Assembly: GCA_964470375.1 (NCBI GenBank)
Contig: CAYYCP010000030.1
Span: 1-36,698, forward strand
Direction of reading: 5' to 3'
DNA from: CAYNQK01 sp964470375
Lineage (GTDB): Bacteria; Spirochaetota; Spirochaetia; Treponematales; JBGSOB01
DNA length: 36,698 nucleotides
In this document: positions 1 through 8,113 of the stretch, piece by piece
How the letters are laid out: each line of letters opens with the position of its first letter
How positions within the stretch are numbered: the stretch's first letter is position 1
Program-made: the position numbers and the translations under genes
The notes under the pieces: generated by a model
The model's database searches: none
What the model was told of the DNA's origin: nothing
What the model saw: only the letters and a program-made list of their open reading frames with translations

Positions 1-45
1 CTTCGCGCCTTCGCGTGAACCTCTCCTCTTCGCGCCTTCGCGTGA
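1..45. repeat. short direct repeat at the left edge
   Basis: The 18-mer CTTCGCGCCTTCGCGTGA occurs at 1-18 and again at 28-45, and a shorter TTCGC-rich echo follows to about 69. It lies just downstream of the stop codon of the GH1 gene. No function is evident; it may be the edge of a longer array cut by the window. Confidence 0.6.
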
Positions 46-87
46 GCTCCTTCCTCTTCCCCTCTTCGCAAGAAAGTGAGCGTGTCC

Positions 88-1452
88 CTACGCCTCGAAG
101 CCTCCATCGCGGATGGTCGCGGCCAGGAAGAGCCCTGAGTCCTTGACCGTGCGCTCCTGGCTGGCATAGTCCACGTAGACCACGCCGAAGCGCTTGGCGT
201 AGCCGGCGGCCCACTCGAAGTTGTCCATCAAGGACCAGACGTAATAGGCCTTGAGGGGGACTCCCTCGGCGATGAGCCTATGCGCGGTGGCGAAGTGGCC
301 CTTGAGGTATTCAACCCGTTCCCGGTCATGGACGGACTTTTTGCCGTCGAGCCCGGATACCAGGGCGTCCCGGTAGGCGGCCCCGTTCTCCGTCACCATC
401 AGGGGCAGACCGGGATATTCGATAGTCAGGCGCTTCAGCAAGCGGTAGAGCCCTTGGGGGTCGACGTTCCAGTCCATTTCGGTGACGGGCAGGTCTTTGC
501 GATGGACGACGCTCAGGGCGTCCGGATTCCCCGGCACGGGAGCAGAGCTGGCCCACATGGGGAAGTAATAGTTGATCCCGAGGAAGTCCAGGGGCTGGCG
601 GATGATGTCCATGTCGCCGGGCCTGACCTCGGGGAAGCGCCCCTGGGCCTTGTAGCCCCGCGCGGCCAACTCAGGGTAGCCGCCTAGGATGATGGGGTCT
701 GCGTACCAGCGCGTTCCACCCAAGTGCACCATATCCGCGGCCATTCGGTCCTTGGGATCGGGTGTGGCCGGAAGGATGTCGGACATGTTGAGGGAGATGC
801 CCACCTGACCCTTGCCGCCGGCCTGCCGATAGGCCTTGGTGGCCAGGCCGTGACCTAACAGTAGGTGATGTGCAACTTGTAGGGAATGGCCTGGATCCTT
901 GATCCCGGGGGCGTGGTTGCCCACCTCGTGCCCGGCCATCACCACCACCTGGGGTTCATTAAGGGTGATCCACCTGTCCACTAAGTCGCCCAGCTCACCA
1001 AAGCAGACGCGGGCGTACTCGGCGAAGGCATCGGCTGTGCTGCGCTCCATCCACCCGCCGCCGTCCTGGAGGGCCTGAGGCGTGTCCCAGTGGAAGAGGG
1101 TCACCGCCGGGCGGATACCAGCCCCACGCAGGGCTGTGAGAAGCCGGCGGTAGAAGTCGATCCCGGGGCGGTTGATGCGTCCGCGTCCCTCAGGCAGGAT
1201 GCGCGGCCAGGACAGGGAGAGCCGGTAGTGCTTGATACCGAGACCGCGCATGAGCTCGACGTCCTCGGGGTAGCGGTGGTAGTGGTCACAGGCCACAGCC
1301 GGGCTGTCGCCTCCCTCGATGGCCCCCGGACGGGCGCTGAAGCGGTCCCAAACCGATTCGCCCTTGCCGTCTTCCTTGGCAGCCCCTTCAATCTGCGCCG
1401 CGGCTGTAGCGACGCCCCATTCGAAATCCTCGGGGAAACGCAAAAAGGCCAT
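88..1452 (-). CDS. GH1 beta-glucosidase (6-phospho or free sugar not resolved)
   Basis: A 454-residue glycoside hydrolase family 1 enzyme of normal length. It should hydrolyse beta-glucosides, or related beta-glycosides, with retention. The TIM-barrel signatures are clear: the general acid/base is E166 in the TLNEP motif, and the nucleophile is E355 in VTENG. The N-terminal block has the family's QIEGA motif (Q20), and the C-terminal block has WSLMDNFEW. There is no signal peptide, so it is cytoplasmic. The ATG is preceded by AAGGAGG at good spacing. It stands alone, convergent with nothing visible on its left. It could supply the beta-glucosidase step for oligosaccharides imported by the right-hand locus, but that link is inferred only from activity. 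Confidence 0.93.
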   Translation of the reverse strand: MAFLRFPEDFEWGVATAAAQIEGAAKEDGKGESVWDRFSARPGAIEGGDSPAVACDHYHRYPEDVELMRGLGIKHYRLSLSWPRILPEGRGRINRPGIDFYRRLLTALRGAGIRPAVTLFHWDTPQALQDGGGWMERSTADAFAEYARVCFGELGDLVDRWITLNEPQVVVMAGHEVGNHAPGIKDPGHSLQVAHHLLLGHGLATKAYRQAGGKGQVGISLNMSDILPATPDPKDRMAADMVHLGGTRWYADPIILGGYPELAARGYKAQGRFPEVRPGDMDIIRQPLDFLGINYYFPMWASSAPVPGNPDALSVVHRKDLPVTEMDWNVDPQGLYRLLKRLTIEYPGLPLMVTENGAAYRDALVSGLDGKKSVHDRERVEYLKGHFATAHRLIAEGVPLKAYYVWSLMDNFEWAAGYAKRFGVVYVDYASQERTVKDSGLFLAATIRDGGFEA

Positions 1453-1497
1453 GTCCGCCTCCTTATGTTAGGTCATTCTGGATCAAGTTATCACGAT

Positions 1498-1503
1498 ACT
1501 ATA
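1498..1503 (-). promoter_or_regulatory. weak candidate -10 element for the GH1 gene
   Basis: Read on the minus strand, TATAGT lies about 45 bp upstream of the GH1 start codon. No convincing -35 sits at 17 bp; TTGCCT at 15 bp is the nearest match. The call is therefore weak. Confidence 0.25.
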
Positions 1504-1593
1504 GACCAGCGGGCCGGGAGGCAATGCGTTTACAGCCTGTCACACGGATCCAGACGCCGCGCCCATCCATGGGGTGCCGCTCAAGCACCGGGC

Positions 1594-3927
1594 TCAGGAG
1601 TCTCCTAGGCGGAACTGGGAGAGGAGGCCCAGCTGAACCTTGGCCATATCGTATAGGGCTTGGGCCGCGCGAGAGACCCCTTGGGCCTGCACAGACATCT
1701 CGGCCATGGAGCTGCCCACCTCCTGGATGGCGCTGGTGCCGACGGCATTGGTCTCATATAGGGTGCGGGCGGTGGACTGTATCTTGGCGGAAAAAGCCGC
1801 CATTTGCTCGGCGGCCGCCAGGATGATTCCCATGCGGCGCTCGTTTTCCTCGGCCAAGGCCGTGATGGCGTCCAGGCTTGCCTCGGACTGCTCGGCATTG
1901 GCGGCGTTCTCCCTGGCGCGCAGAAGACCGTCCCGTGCGGCCAAGGCGGCCGATTCGGATTGGGCCTGTATGCCGCCCAGGAGTGGGCCGATGGTTTCAG
2001 AAAGGCGCTGGGACTGCTCGGCCAGGTTTCTGATCTCGCCCGCCACCACGGCGAAACCGCGTCCGCTCTCCCCAGCCCGGGCGGCTTGTATGGAAGCGTT
2101 CAAGGCCAGGATGTTTGTGCGGCTGACGATATCGCTTATGGATTCAACTATGCCGCCTATGCGGGCTGTATCGGCGCGCAGGGAGCGTATGGTCTCATCC
2201 GCCATGGTGGACACAGCTTCCAACGAGGCGATGGTTCGGCGCAGCCCGATGACGGCCTCGCGCCCGGCCTGAGAGGCGCTCAGAACCCGGCGGGCCATGT
2301 CTACGCTCTCTCCGGCGGCTGCGTTGACCCTGTCCACGTTGGAGGCCAGCTCGCTGATGGCCTCCTCGGTGAGCTCCATCTCCTCCTCCTGGGTCCTGAT
2401 ATTGCCCCTGATCCGCTCCATGGTCTCGCCGATGGATACGGTCGACTGGCTGCTCTCCTGGGCCGAGGCGGCCAATTCCTGGCTCAGGGAGATGAGGCCG
2501 TCGGCATGACCCGAGACCGATGAGATCATCTCGCGCAGGCTGACCGGCTCGCTGTTCATGGTGGCCACGGCCATGCCGTCGTCAACAGCCTCGTTCACCG
2601 CCCGCACAAGGGTTCGGTCAAAAATCGGCAGGACTATGCCGGCATAGCCTTGTTCCGCGGCGGCCTTAATCGCGGGCAGGAATGTGGCGGCCCGCAGGCC
2701 TCCCTCGGGCGAGGGCGGCGGTTCGATCCAGTCTACCCTGGCTCCCAGGGCTTCTAGTCTCTTCCCCGCGTCCATGGCCCCGCGCCTCACGGCCGCCCAG
2801 AAGCCTTGTGAGGTGAAATTCATGGCCGCTATGCGGATGGACCGGGGGGCCGAACCAGCCACGGGGACAGCCAGGCGGGCGGGATCGCCTTCAAGGATCC
2901 CCTGGCCTCGGCGCCAGAAAGAATCGGCATTTTCGCGAGAGACTGTCTCGAGCTTCACCAGGAAGCGCGCCGTCGCCGGCCTCTGGCCGGTGGCCAGGTA
3001 GTTATAGAGGCGGATCACGGGGTCATAGCCTTGGGCGTAGGCGTCCTGGGAGATGGTGGCGAAAATCCGCCCCGCCAGGACCCCCTCCATAGTGGGATCA
3101 TTGAGGTCGTGGGTGATGACCGTGATCTGATTGCTCAGGCCCGCCGCAGCCACGACTTCCGCAACCGCCGCCGCCGTATGGGCCTCAGCCACATAGATAC
3201 CGCGCAGGCCCGGGTGCTTGTCCAGGAGCTCCTTGACCGCCCGGGCGGCCCGAGCAGGATCGCGCATGGATTCGAGGGTTCCGGCCTCCTCTACCCCTCG
3301 GAATGATTCGTCCATATAACTCAGGAAGCCCTTGCGGCGCAGCTTTTGGTTGATCATGCGCTGGTCCGAGACGATGATGGCGACCTCGCCCCGGCCTTCC
3401 AGGCGGCGTCCCATTGCGGCCGCCGCCGCCCTGCCCTCGGCGTAACTGTCCGAGCCGACATAGAGGAGACGCCGGCATGGCTCCTCGGTGATGCCGTTGA
3501 AGTCCTCTATGCTCTCGCGCACCGCGTTGGATAACTCCGACAAGAGACCTCCCAGGGGGGCCAGGGCCCCGCCGCAGGCTGGATCCGCCGTCTCTTTCAT
3601 GCGCGGCACCTTGGCGGAGAGATCCCCCGTGCCCAGCTTTGCGATCCCTGAGGAAAGCCCGCTCATAGCCTCCTTGGCCCCGCGCAGTGAGTCGATGAGG
3701 CGACGGCTGGACCTGAGGATGGACCGGATGTAGACCGCTATAGCCCAAGCGCTCAGGCCGATGGGGATGATATGCAGACCGAGCTGAAGAAAGGCAGTGA
3801 CAGAGGCCTTGCCCATGGAGGAAAGCAACCAGATACCGAGGCCGGCGATTTCGAAAAGGGCGATGAGAATGAGGAGGCTGGGCAGAAGGCTTCCGCGCCG
3901 GTCTCCGGGTATCAATTTGATAGCCAT
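1594..3927 (-). CDS. methyl-accepting chemotaxis protein with an internal, apparently permuted periplasmic-binding-protein domain
   Basis: A chemoreceptor of about 777 residues. Two hydrophobic helices lie near the N-terminus (about 14-36 and 45-68), followed by a HAMP-like stretch ending GTGDLSAKVP. About 145-330 resembles the C-terminal lobe of a ribose/galactose-type binding protein (YVGSDSYAEGRAAA at its start). About 352-455 resembles the N-terminal lobe (from IRIAAMNFTSQGFWAAV to VATMNSEP). The lobes are therefore in reverse order. The rest is the MCP signalling coiled coil, with its hairpin tip near SRTNILALN. No C-terminal CheR-docking pentapeptide is seen. I chose the ATG at 3927 because GGAGG sits 8 bases before it; an in-frame TTG lies 15 bases further upstream. 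Lying after the HAMP-like stretch, the binding fold would be cytoplasmic. The gene stands alone. Confidence 0.85.
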   Translation of the reverse strand: MAIKLIPGDRRGSLLPSLLILIALFEIAGLGIWLLSSMGKASVTAFLQLGLHIIPIGLSAWAIAVYIRSILRSSRRLIDSLRGAKEAMSGLSSGIAKLGTGDLSAKVPRMKETADPACGGALAPLGGLLSELSNAVRESIEDFNGITEEPCRRLLYVGSDSYAEGRAAAAAMGRRLEGRGEVAIIVSDQRMINQKLRRKGFLSYMDESFRGVEEAGTLESMRDPARAARAVKELLDKHPGLRGIYVAEAHTAAAVAEVVAAAGLSNQITVITHDLNDPTMEGVLAGRIFATISQDAYAQGYDPVIRLYNYLATGQRPATARFLVKLETVSRENADSFWRRGQGILEGDPARLAVPVAGSAPRSIRIAAMNFTSQGFWAAVRRGAMDAGKRLEALGARVDWIEPPPSPEGGLRAATFLPAIKAAAEQGYAGIVLPIFDRTLVRAVNEAVDDGMAVATMNSEPVSLREMISSVSGHADGLISLSQELAASAQESSQSTVSIGETMERIRGNIRTQEEEMELTEEAISELASNVDRVNAAAGESVDMARRVLSASQAGREAVIGLRRTIASLEAVSTMADETIRSLRADTARIGGIVESISDIVSRTNILALNASIQAARAGESGRGFAVVAGEIRNLAEQSQRLSETIGPLLGGIQAQSESAALAARDGLLRARENAANAEQSEASLDAITALAEENERRMGIILAAAEQMAAFSAKIQSTARTLYETNAVGTSAIQEVGSSMAEMSVQAQGVSRAAQALYDMAKVQLGLLSQFRLGDS

Positions 3928-4009
3928 GGTGCCATCCTCCAATTACCCGGCCTCCCATGACAAGTACGAGTCCGGGGAAGCGGCGAAAAGACTATCCCAA
4001 GCGATATGC

Positions 4010-4038
4010 ATGATAGCGGAAATTCCATATCAAATCAA
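4010..4038 (-). promoter_or_regulatory. promoter of the chemotaxis receptor gene
   Basis: On the minus strand TTGATT (4033-4038) and TATCAT (4010-4015) are separated by exactly 17 bp. Both are good sigma-70 matches, and they end about 80 bp upstream of the receptor start. Confidence 0.55.
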
Positions 4039-4163
4039 ATGGATTATTTCCATGAAATAAATAAATACGCGGAAGGCCTTTGGGATCCTCGCCAGCCTCT
4101 TAAGGGGAATTGATTTCCCGCTGGCTGCCTATCGTTCTCCATACACACGCGATGGCCGGTGAC

Positions 4164-4730
4164 TCATGAAGCGATAGACCTGGCGACGAATTCCACTCTG
4201 GCAAGACCGTACAGCACATGCGATCTGAGCCTGCTCTCATTCGCGATCCTCGGGTGATCGAATCCCTTGACGTAAGTCAGGCCGATCTTCTTCATCACAT
4301 TCACCGATCTTGTATTGATCCGTGAAGTGAAGGAAAAAATCTTGTCGAATCCGAGCTTTTCGAAACCAGCCTGTAAACAAGCCTTTGCGCCCTCGGTCGC
4401 GTAGCCCTTCCCCCACGCCCGCCGCGCCAGCCTCCAGCCTATCTCCACGCAGGGGGTGAAGTCGGAAGGGAAGTCCGTATAGTTGAAACCGATGAAGCCG
4501 ATGAATTCTCCGCCGGCCCGCAGCTCGGCGGCCCAGAGCCCGTAACCCCTCTCGCTGAAGCTTCCCTCGATCCTTTGGATGAGGGCATCGGATTCCTCCC
4601 GGCTGAGGGCCTTGGGGAAGAACTCCATGACCTCAGGATCGGCGTTCATCTGTGAGAAGGGAAGGCTGTCGGACTCCTCCCACCACCGGAGGATGAGTCT
4701 TTCGGTGCGTATGGTGTCCAGGCTTTTCAT
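4164..4730 (-). CDS. GNAT family N-acetyltransferase, RimJ/RimL type
   Basis: A 188-residue acetyltransferase of the RimL-like GNAT group (Acetyltransf_3 type). It transfers acetyl from acetyl-CoA to an amine; the substrate cannot be read from sequence. The opening IRTERLILRWWEESD is the standard first strand and helix of the group. EIGWRLARRAWGKGYATEG carries the acetyl-CoA pyrophosphate-binding loop (RRAWGKGYA). SRINTRSVNVMKKIGL is the usual last motif. I prefer the ATG at 4730, which has AAGGA eight bases upstream. An in-frame ATG at 4775 has only pyrimidine-rich sequence before it. The gene stands alone, with no clear operon partner. Confidence 0.87.
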   Translation of the reverse strand: MKSLDTIRTERLILRWWEESDSLPFSQMNADPEVMEFFPKALSREESDALIQRIEGSFSERGYGLWAAELRAGGEFIGFIGFNYTDFPSDFTPCVEIGWRLARRAWGKGYATEGAKACLQAGFEKLGFDKIFSFTSRINTRSVNVMKKIGLTYVKGFDHPRIANESRLRSHVLYGLARVEFVARSIAS

Positions 4731-4775
4731 GTAAGCGATCCTTTCCGAGGCTATAGAGGTGCCCTGGTGGATCAT

Positions 4776-5060
4776 CGCATGGAAGGGAGGAAAAAGAAAA
4801 GGAATCCTAATGCCCTGGACGGACTACCCAATAATATGGAGGATTTTCGCTTTGTGCTCTTCCCTATTACAGGGGCTCGATATGCGGCTTCCGGGATAGG
4901 GGGTAGGAATAAAGCATTGCTATGATTAGAAATACGATGTAGGGGGAAAGGGCAGGCGCTCTGTCCCCCTTCAGTATGAGCTGCCTTTCCATCGGAAACA
5001 GGGCTTTCTTGGCCTCGCGGTAGGAAGAAAAGTGGCTTAATTTTTATTTCAGTTTCTGTA
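4776..5060. other. intergenic region without a confident gene
   Basis: This stretch lies between the divergent acetyltransferase and leuC genes. I see no convincing gene. AGGGGG (4941-4946) can pair with CCCCCT (4965-4970) as a short hairpin. A 29-codon open frame starts after ATAAT near 4836, but it has no good ribosome site and I do not call it. There is no recognisable riboswitch or T-box. Confidence 0.5.
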
Positions 5061-5089
5061 TTGACAATTAAGACAAGGTATAGTATGGT
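5061..5089 (+). promoter_or_regulatory. promoter of leuCD
   Basis: A perfect -35 TTGACA (5061-5066) and a -10 TATGGT (5084-5089) are separated by 17 bp. Transcription would start near 5096, leaving a leader of about 185 nt before leuC. Confidence 0.65.
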
Positions 5090-5095
5090 CTTCTT

Positions 5096-5197
5096 AGTTT
5101 GTCGAAAAGTGTGGAAATTGGCTAAACCCCACAGCCAGGGCTATAGCCGCCAGCCCATGACCAGTAAGAGGGGCCAATCCACATTTTTCGACGAACT
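5096..5197. repeat. long imperfect inverted repeat in the leuC leader
   Basis: The left arm 5096-5122 (begins AGTTTGTCGAAAA, ends TTGGC) is nearly the reverse complement of the right arm 5173-5197 (begins GCCAAT, ends CGACGAACT). They enclose about 50 bp that contain smaller dyads. The repeat begins almost at the predicted transcription start, so the leuC mRNA would open with a stem of about 24 pairs. It could be a regulatory leader structure or a small non-autonomous mobile element with terminal inverted repeats. No target duplication beyond a possible TA/TAG was seen. Confidence 0.6.
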
Positions 5198-5281
5198 AGG
5201 TATGATGCCCCGCAAGCCTTTGAGCCAGTCGGGGTCAAGCAGGCATAAAAACGAGGTCTACTGCCCGCAAAGGAGGAACGC

Positions 5282-6568
5282 ATGGGAAAGACCATAGCGG
5301 AGAAGATATTCGACGCGCACCTGGTGGATGAGCCCTTCCAGGGCACCTACGTCTTGAGACTCGACAGGGTCTTCTGCCACGAGATCACAACGCCTATCGC
5401 CATCGCCGACCTGGTAGCCAGGGGCAAGGACCGGGTCTTCGATCCGTCCAAAATCAAGGCGGTCATCGACCACGTCACCCCGGCCAAGGACTCCAAGACA
5501 GCCGAGCAGGGCAAGGTCATGCGCGAATGGGCGCGGCGCCAGGGCATCCAGGACTTCTTCGACATCGGGCGCAACGGGGTTTGCCACGCCCTCTTCCCGG
5601 AGAAGGGCTACGTGCGTCCGGGCTTTTCGGTAATCATGGGCGACAGCCACACCTGCACCCATGGCGCCTTCGGGGCATTCGCCGCCGGCGTGGGCACCAC
5701 TGACCTAGAGGTGGGCATCCTCAAGGGGGTGTGCGCCTTCAAGCGTCCCAAGACCATCAAGTTCGTCCTGAAGGGCAAGTTACGGCCGGGCGTCTACGCC
5801 AAGGACGTCATCCTCTTCGTGATCAAGCAGATCTCCGTGAACGGGGCCACCGACATGGTCATGGAATTCACCGGACCTGTCGTGGACGCCATGAGCATGG
5901 AAAGCCGCATGACCCTCTGCAACATGGCCATAGAGGCCGGCGGTACCTCGGGGATCTGCGCTCCCGATATGGTCACGGTGGACTACCTGTGGCCCTTCAT
6001 AAAGGAAGAGTTCGCCACAAAGGCCGCCGCCCTGTCCGAGTACCAGAAGTGGGTTAGCGATCCAGACGCCTCCTATGAGAAAGTCATTGAATACGATCTC
6101 TCCTCGCTGGAGCCGATGTGCACCTTCGACTTTAAGCCCGATCAAGTGAAGCCCATTCGGGAGATGGCCGGCACGAGGCTGGACCAGGTCTACATCGGCT
6201 CCTGCACGAATGGCCGCATAGAGGATCTGCGCGAGGCAGCCAAGGTCATAAAGGGCAAGAAGGTCTCAAGCAAGGTTCGGGCCATCCTCTCTCCAGCCAC
6301 GCCTCTGGTATACGAGACCGCGCTGAAAGAAGGGATCATTCAGATATTCATGGACGCGGGCTTCTGCGTCACCAACCCGACCTGCGGAGCATGCCTGGGC
6401 ATGTCCAACGGCGTCCTGGCCGAGGGCGAGGTCTGCGCCTCCACCACCAACCGCAACTTCTTCGGGCGCATGGGCAAGGGCGGGACGGTGCACCTGATGA
6501 GCCCGGCCAGCGCGGCGGCCAGCGCCGTCGCGGGCGTGATAGCCCAGTCGCCCCTCTATAAGGGATAA
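5282..6568 (+). CDS. leuC: 3-isopropylmalate dehydratase large subunit (short LeuC/HacA class)
   Basis: A 428-residue aconitase-superfamily large subunit. It isomerises 2-isopropylmalate to 3-isopropylmalate in leucine synthesis. The [4Fe-4S] ligands are visible: C298 (GSCTNGRIEDL), C358 and C361 (NPTCGACLGM). The GDSHTCTHGAFG motif lies at 110-121. The length matches the short archaeal/Thermus-like class, which includes both isopropylmalate dehydratase and homoaconitase, rather than the ~466-residue proteobacterial class; the substrate is therefore not certain from this chain alone. The start has AAAGGAGG seven bases upstream. leuD follows after 10 bp. No leuA or leuB gene is in the window. 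Confidence 0.92.
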   Translation: MGKTIAEKIFDAHLVDEPFQGTYVLRLDRVFCHEITTPIAIADLVARGKDRVFDPSKIKAVIDHVTPAKDSKTAEQGKVMREWARRQGIQDFFDIGRNGVCHALFPEKGYVRPGFSVIMGDSHTCTHGAFGAFAAGVGTTDLEVGILKGVCAFKRPKTIKFVLKGKLRPGVYAKDVILFVIKQISVNGATDMVMEFTGPVVDAMSMESRMTLCNMAIEAGGTSGICAPDMVTVDYLWPFIKEEFATKAAALSEYQKWVSDPDASYEKVIEYDLSSLEPMCTFDFKPDQVKPIREMAGTRLDQVYIGSCTNGRIEDLREAAKVIKGKKVSSKVRAILSPATPLVYETALKEGIIQIFMDAGFCVTNPTCGACLGMSNGVLAEGEVCASTTNRNFFGRMGKGGTVHLMSPASAAASAVAGVIAQSPLYKG

Positions 6569-6578
6569 GGAGGAAGGC

Positions 6579-7103
6579 ATGAAGAACTTCAGCGGCAAGG
6601 TCCTCATCCTGGACCGCTCCGACATCAATACGGACGAGATCATCCCGGCCAAGTACCTGACCGAGGCGACCAAGCCGGCCCTCAAGCCCTACTGCCTGGA
6701 GGACCTCAAGCTCCCGGGCTTCGATCCCAGGAAGGACATCGCGGGCAAGGCGGCCATCGTCACCCGGGCCAACTTCGGCTGCGGCTCCAGCCGGGAGCAC
6801 GCGCCCTGGGCCCTGGAGATGAACGGGATCAACCTGGTGGTGGCGGAGGGCTTCGCCCGCATCTTCAGGCAGAACATGTTCAACTCGGGCCTCATGGCCG
6901 TGGCCCTGCCCAAGGAGACTATCGCCGAGATCTTCAAGAGATTCGCGGGCGAGGAAACCGAGGTGAGCGTGGACCTGGGCTCCATGGCCATGACCTTCAG
7001 CTCAGGCAAGGATTCCATGAAGGTCGCTTTCGCCGTGGACCCCTTCGACCTGGAGCTGGTGAAGGCAGGGGGCTGGGTGGACTACGCGGACAAGAAATAT
7101 TGA
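6579..7103 (+). CDS. leuD: 3-isopropylmalate dehydratase small subunit
   Basis: A 174-residue partner of LeuC that forms the swivelling lid domain over the Fe-S cluster. The NTDEIIPAKYLTE block near the N-terminus holds the loop that selects substrate in this family. The loop reads YLT here; a YL form is associated with isopropylmalate and a YR form with homoaconitate, so leucine synthesis is favoured. FGCGSSREHAPWAL is the family signature. AAGGAGGAAGGC precedes the ATG, 10 bp after leuC, so the two are co-transcribed and probably made together. A terminator-like hairpin follows. Confidence 0.92.
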   Translation: MKNFSGKVLILDRSDINTDEIIPAKYLTEATKPALKPYCLEDLKLPGFDPRKDIAGKAAIVTRANFGCGSSREHAPWALEMNGINLVVAEGFARIFRQNMFNSGLMAVALPKETIAEIFKRFAGEETEVSVDLGSMAMTFSSGKDSMKVAFAVDPFDLELVKAGGWVDYADKKY

Positions 7104-7118
7104 ACCGCGAACGTTGAA

Positions 7119-7154
7119 GGGAGGGCGGGCATCCTCGCCCGCGCCCTCCTTTCT
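7119..7154 (+). terminator. terminator-like hairpin after leuCD
   Basis: GGGAGGGCGGGC (7119-7130) pairs with GCCCGCGCCCTCC (7137-7149), with one bulge, across a 6-base loop. A short TTTCT follows. The U tract is poor, so read-through into the next gene is possible. Confidence 0.5.
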
Positions 7155-7245
7155 CCCGCGCCCCATCTTTCCGCCTGCCTGAACGCTGAATCCAATCGTT
7201 TCCTCCTTCTTCGTCGATACCCTCAAGAGAGGGGAAGGGTGCTAT

Positions 7246-8031
7246 ATGCCCGAAGCCCAAGCATGGAATCCGGAACGCTATCTCCGCTTCGCGGAGGAGC
7301 GGGCCCTCGCAGCCCAGGATCTCTGCTCGCGAATCCGCGTCGAAGCACCCAGTAGAGTCATTGATCTAGGTTGCGGCCCGGGCAATAGCGCTGAGATCAT
7401 CTCTCGGCGCTGGCCCGGGGCGCGCATCACAGGCCTGGACAATTCCCCTAAGATGATCGAGCGCGCCCGTGCCGGGCACCCGGAATGGAACTGGATCCTG
7501 GCTGACGCGGGAAGCTACGAGCCCGCGGAGAGCTATGACGTAGTCTTCTCGAGCGCAACTATCCAGTGGATCCCGGATCACGAGGCTCTTTTCCGGCGCT
7601 GGTACGCGGTCCTCTCCCCGGGCGGGGCCCTGGCCACCCACATTCCCCGCTTCGACCTCATGCCCGCATCGCCCGTCATTAAGGAGACCGCCGGGGATCC
7701 ACGCTGGGAAGAGCGCCTAAATGCCGTCCCCGAGCATTTCACCGTCCATGGGGCGGACTTCTACTACGGGCTCCTGGCCGGCCTAGGCGCCTCCGCCTTC
7801 GAGGCCTGGGAGACATCCTACATCCACGTGATGGACGGCCACTGCGCCATAACCGAGATGCTGCGCGCCACGGCCCTACGCCCCTGGCTGGGGGCCCTGG
7901 ATTCGGAGGAGGAGAGGGATGCCTTCCTGGCCGCCTACACGGAAGCCTTAGCCCGCGCCTACCCGGCTTGCTCCGACGGCAAGGTCCTCTTTCCCTTCAG
8001 GCGGCTTTTCTTCGTAGCTTACAAGGGATGA
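7246..8031 (+). CDS. tam: trans-aconitate 2-methyltransferase (Tam-like)
   Basis: A 261-residue SAM-dependent methyltransferase, close in length and layout to E. coli Tam (252 residues), which methylates trans-aconitate. The N-terminus WNPERYLRFAEERALAA is the Tam opening. VIDLGCGPGNS (38-48) is SAM motif I, LDNSPKMIERAR is motif II, and SATIQWIPDHE is the family-typical post-motif. The ribosome site is a moderate AGGGGAAGGG. It lies 142 bp after leuD on the same strand. Tam enzymes remove trans-aconitate, an inhibitor formed from cis-aconitate, and the yeast relative Tmt1 also methylates 3-isopropylmalate, so the neighbourhood is meaningful. Which acid it methylates here cannot be told. Confidence 0.85.
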   Translation: MPEAQAWNPERYLRFAEERALAAQDLCSRIRVEAPSRVIDLGCGPGNSAEIISRRWPGARITGLDNSPKMIERARAGHPEWNWILADAGSYEPAESYDVVFSSATIQWIPDHEALFRRWYAVLSPGGALATHIPRFDLMPASPVIKETAGDPRWEERLNAVPEHFTVHGADFYYGLLAGLGASAFEAWETSYIHVMDGHCAITEMLRATALRPWLGALDSEEERDAFLAAYTEALARAYPACSDGKVLFPFRRLFFVAYKG

Positions 8032-8041
8032 GGAGGAGGGT

Positions 8042-8113
8042 ATGATGGTATCCATGATCGGCACGGGGGGCACTGAAGCCGTTGCCCTCTTGAGGATCGG
8101 CCTGGCGCCCTAG
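8042..8113 (+). CDS. possible 23-residue small ORF
   Basis: A short frame starts with ATGATGGTATCC and follows a strong GAGGAGGAGGGT ribosome site, ten bases after the tam stop. It ends at 8113, overlapping the end of the opposing receptor gene by four bases. The peptide (starts MMVSMIGTGG, ends LRIGLAP) matches nothing I recognise. It may be a small gene or the 5' stub of a deleted one. Confidence 0.25.
   Translation: MMVSMIGTGGTEAVALLRIGLAP

Noticed and set aside
1804..2523. Long plus-strand open frames opposite the chemoreceptor gene, and similar antisense frames over most genes
   Set aside because: They mirror GC-rich coding sequence, give low-complexity translations and lack ribosome sites.
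5061..5281. T-box or leucine leader peptide upstream of leuC
   Set aside because: No run of Leu codons, no T-box sequence and no clear terminator just before the gene.
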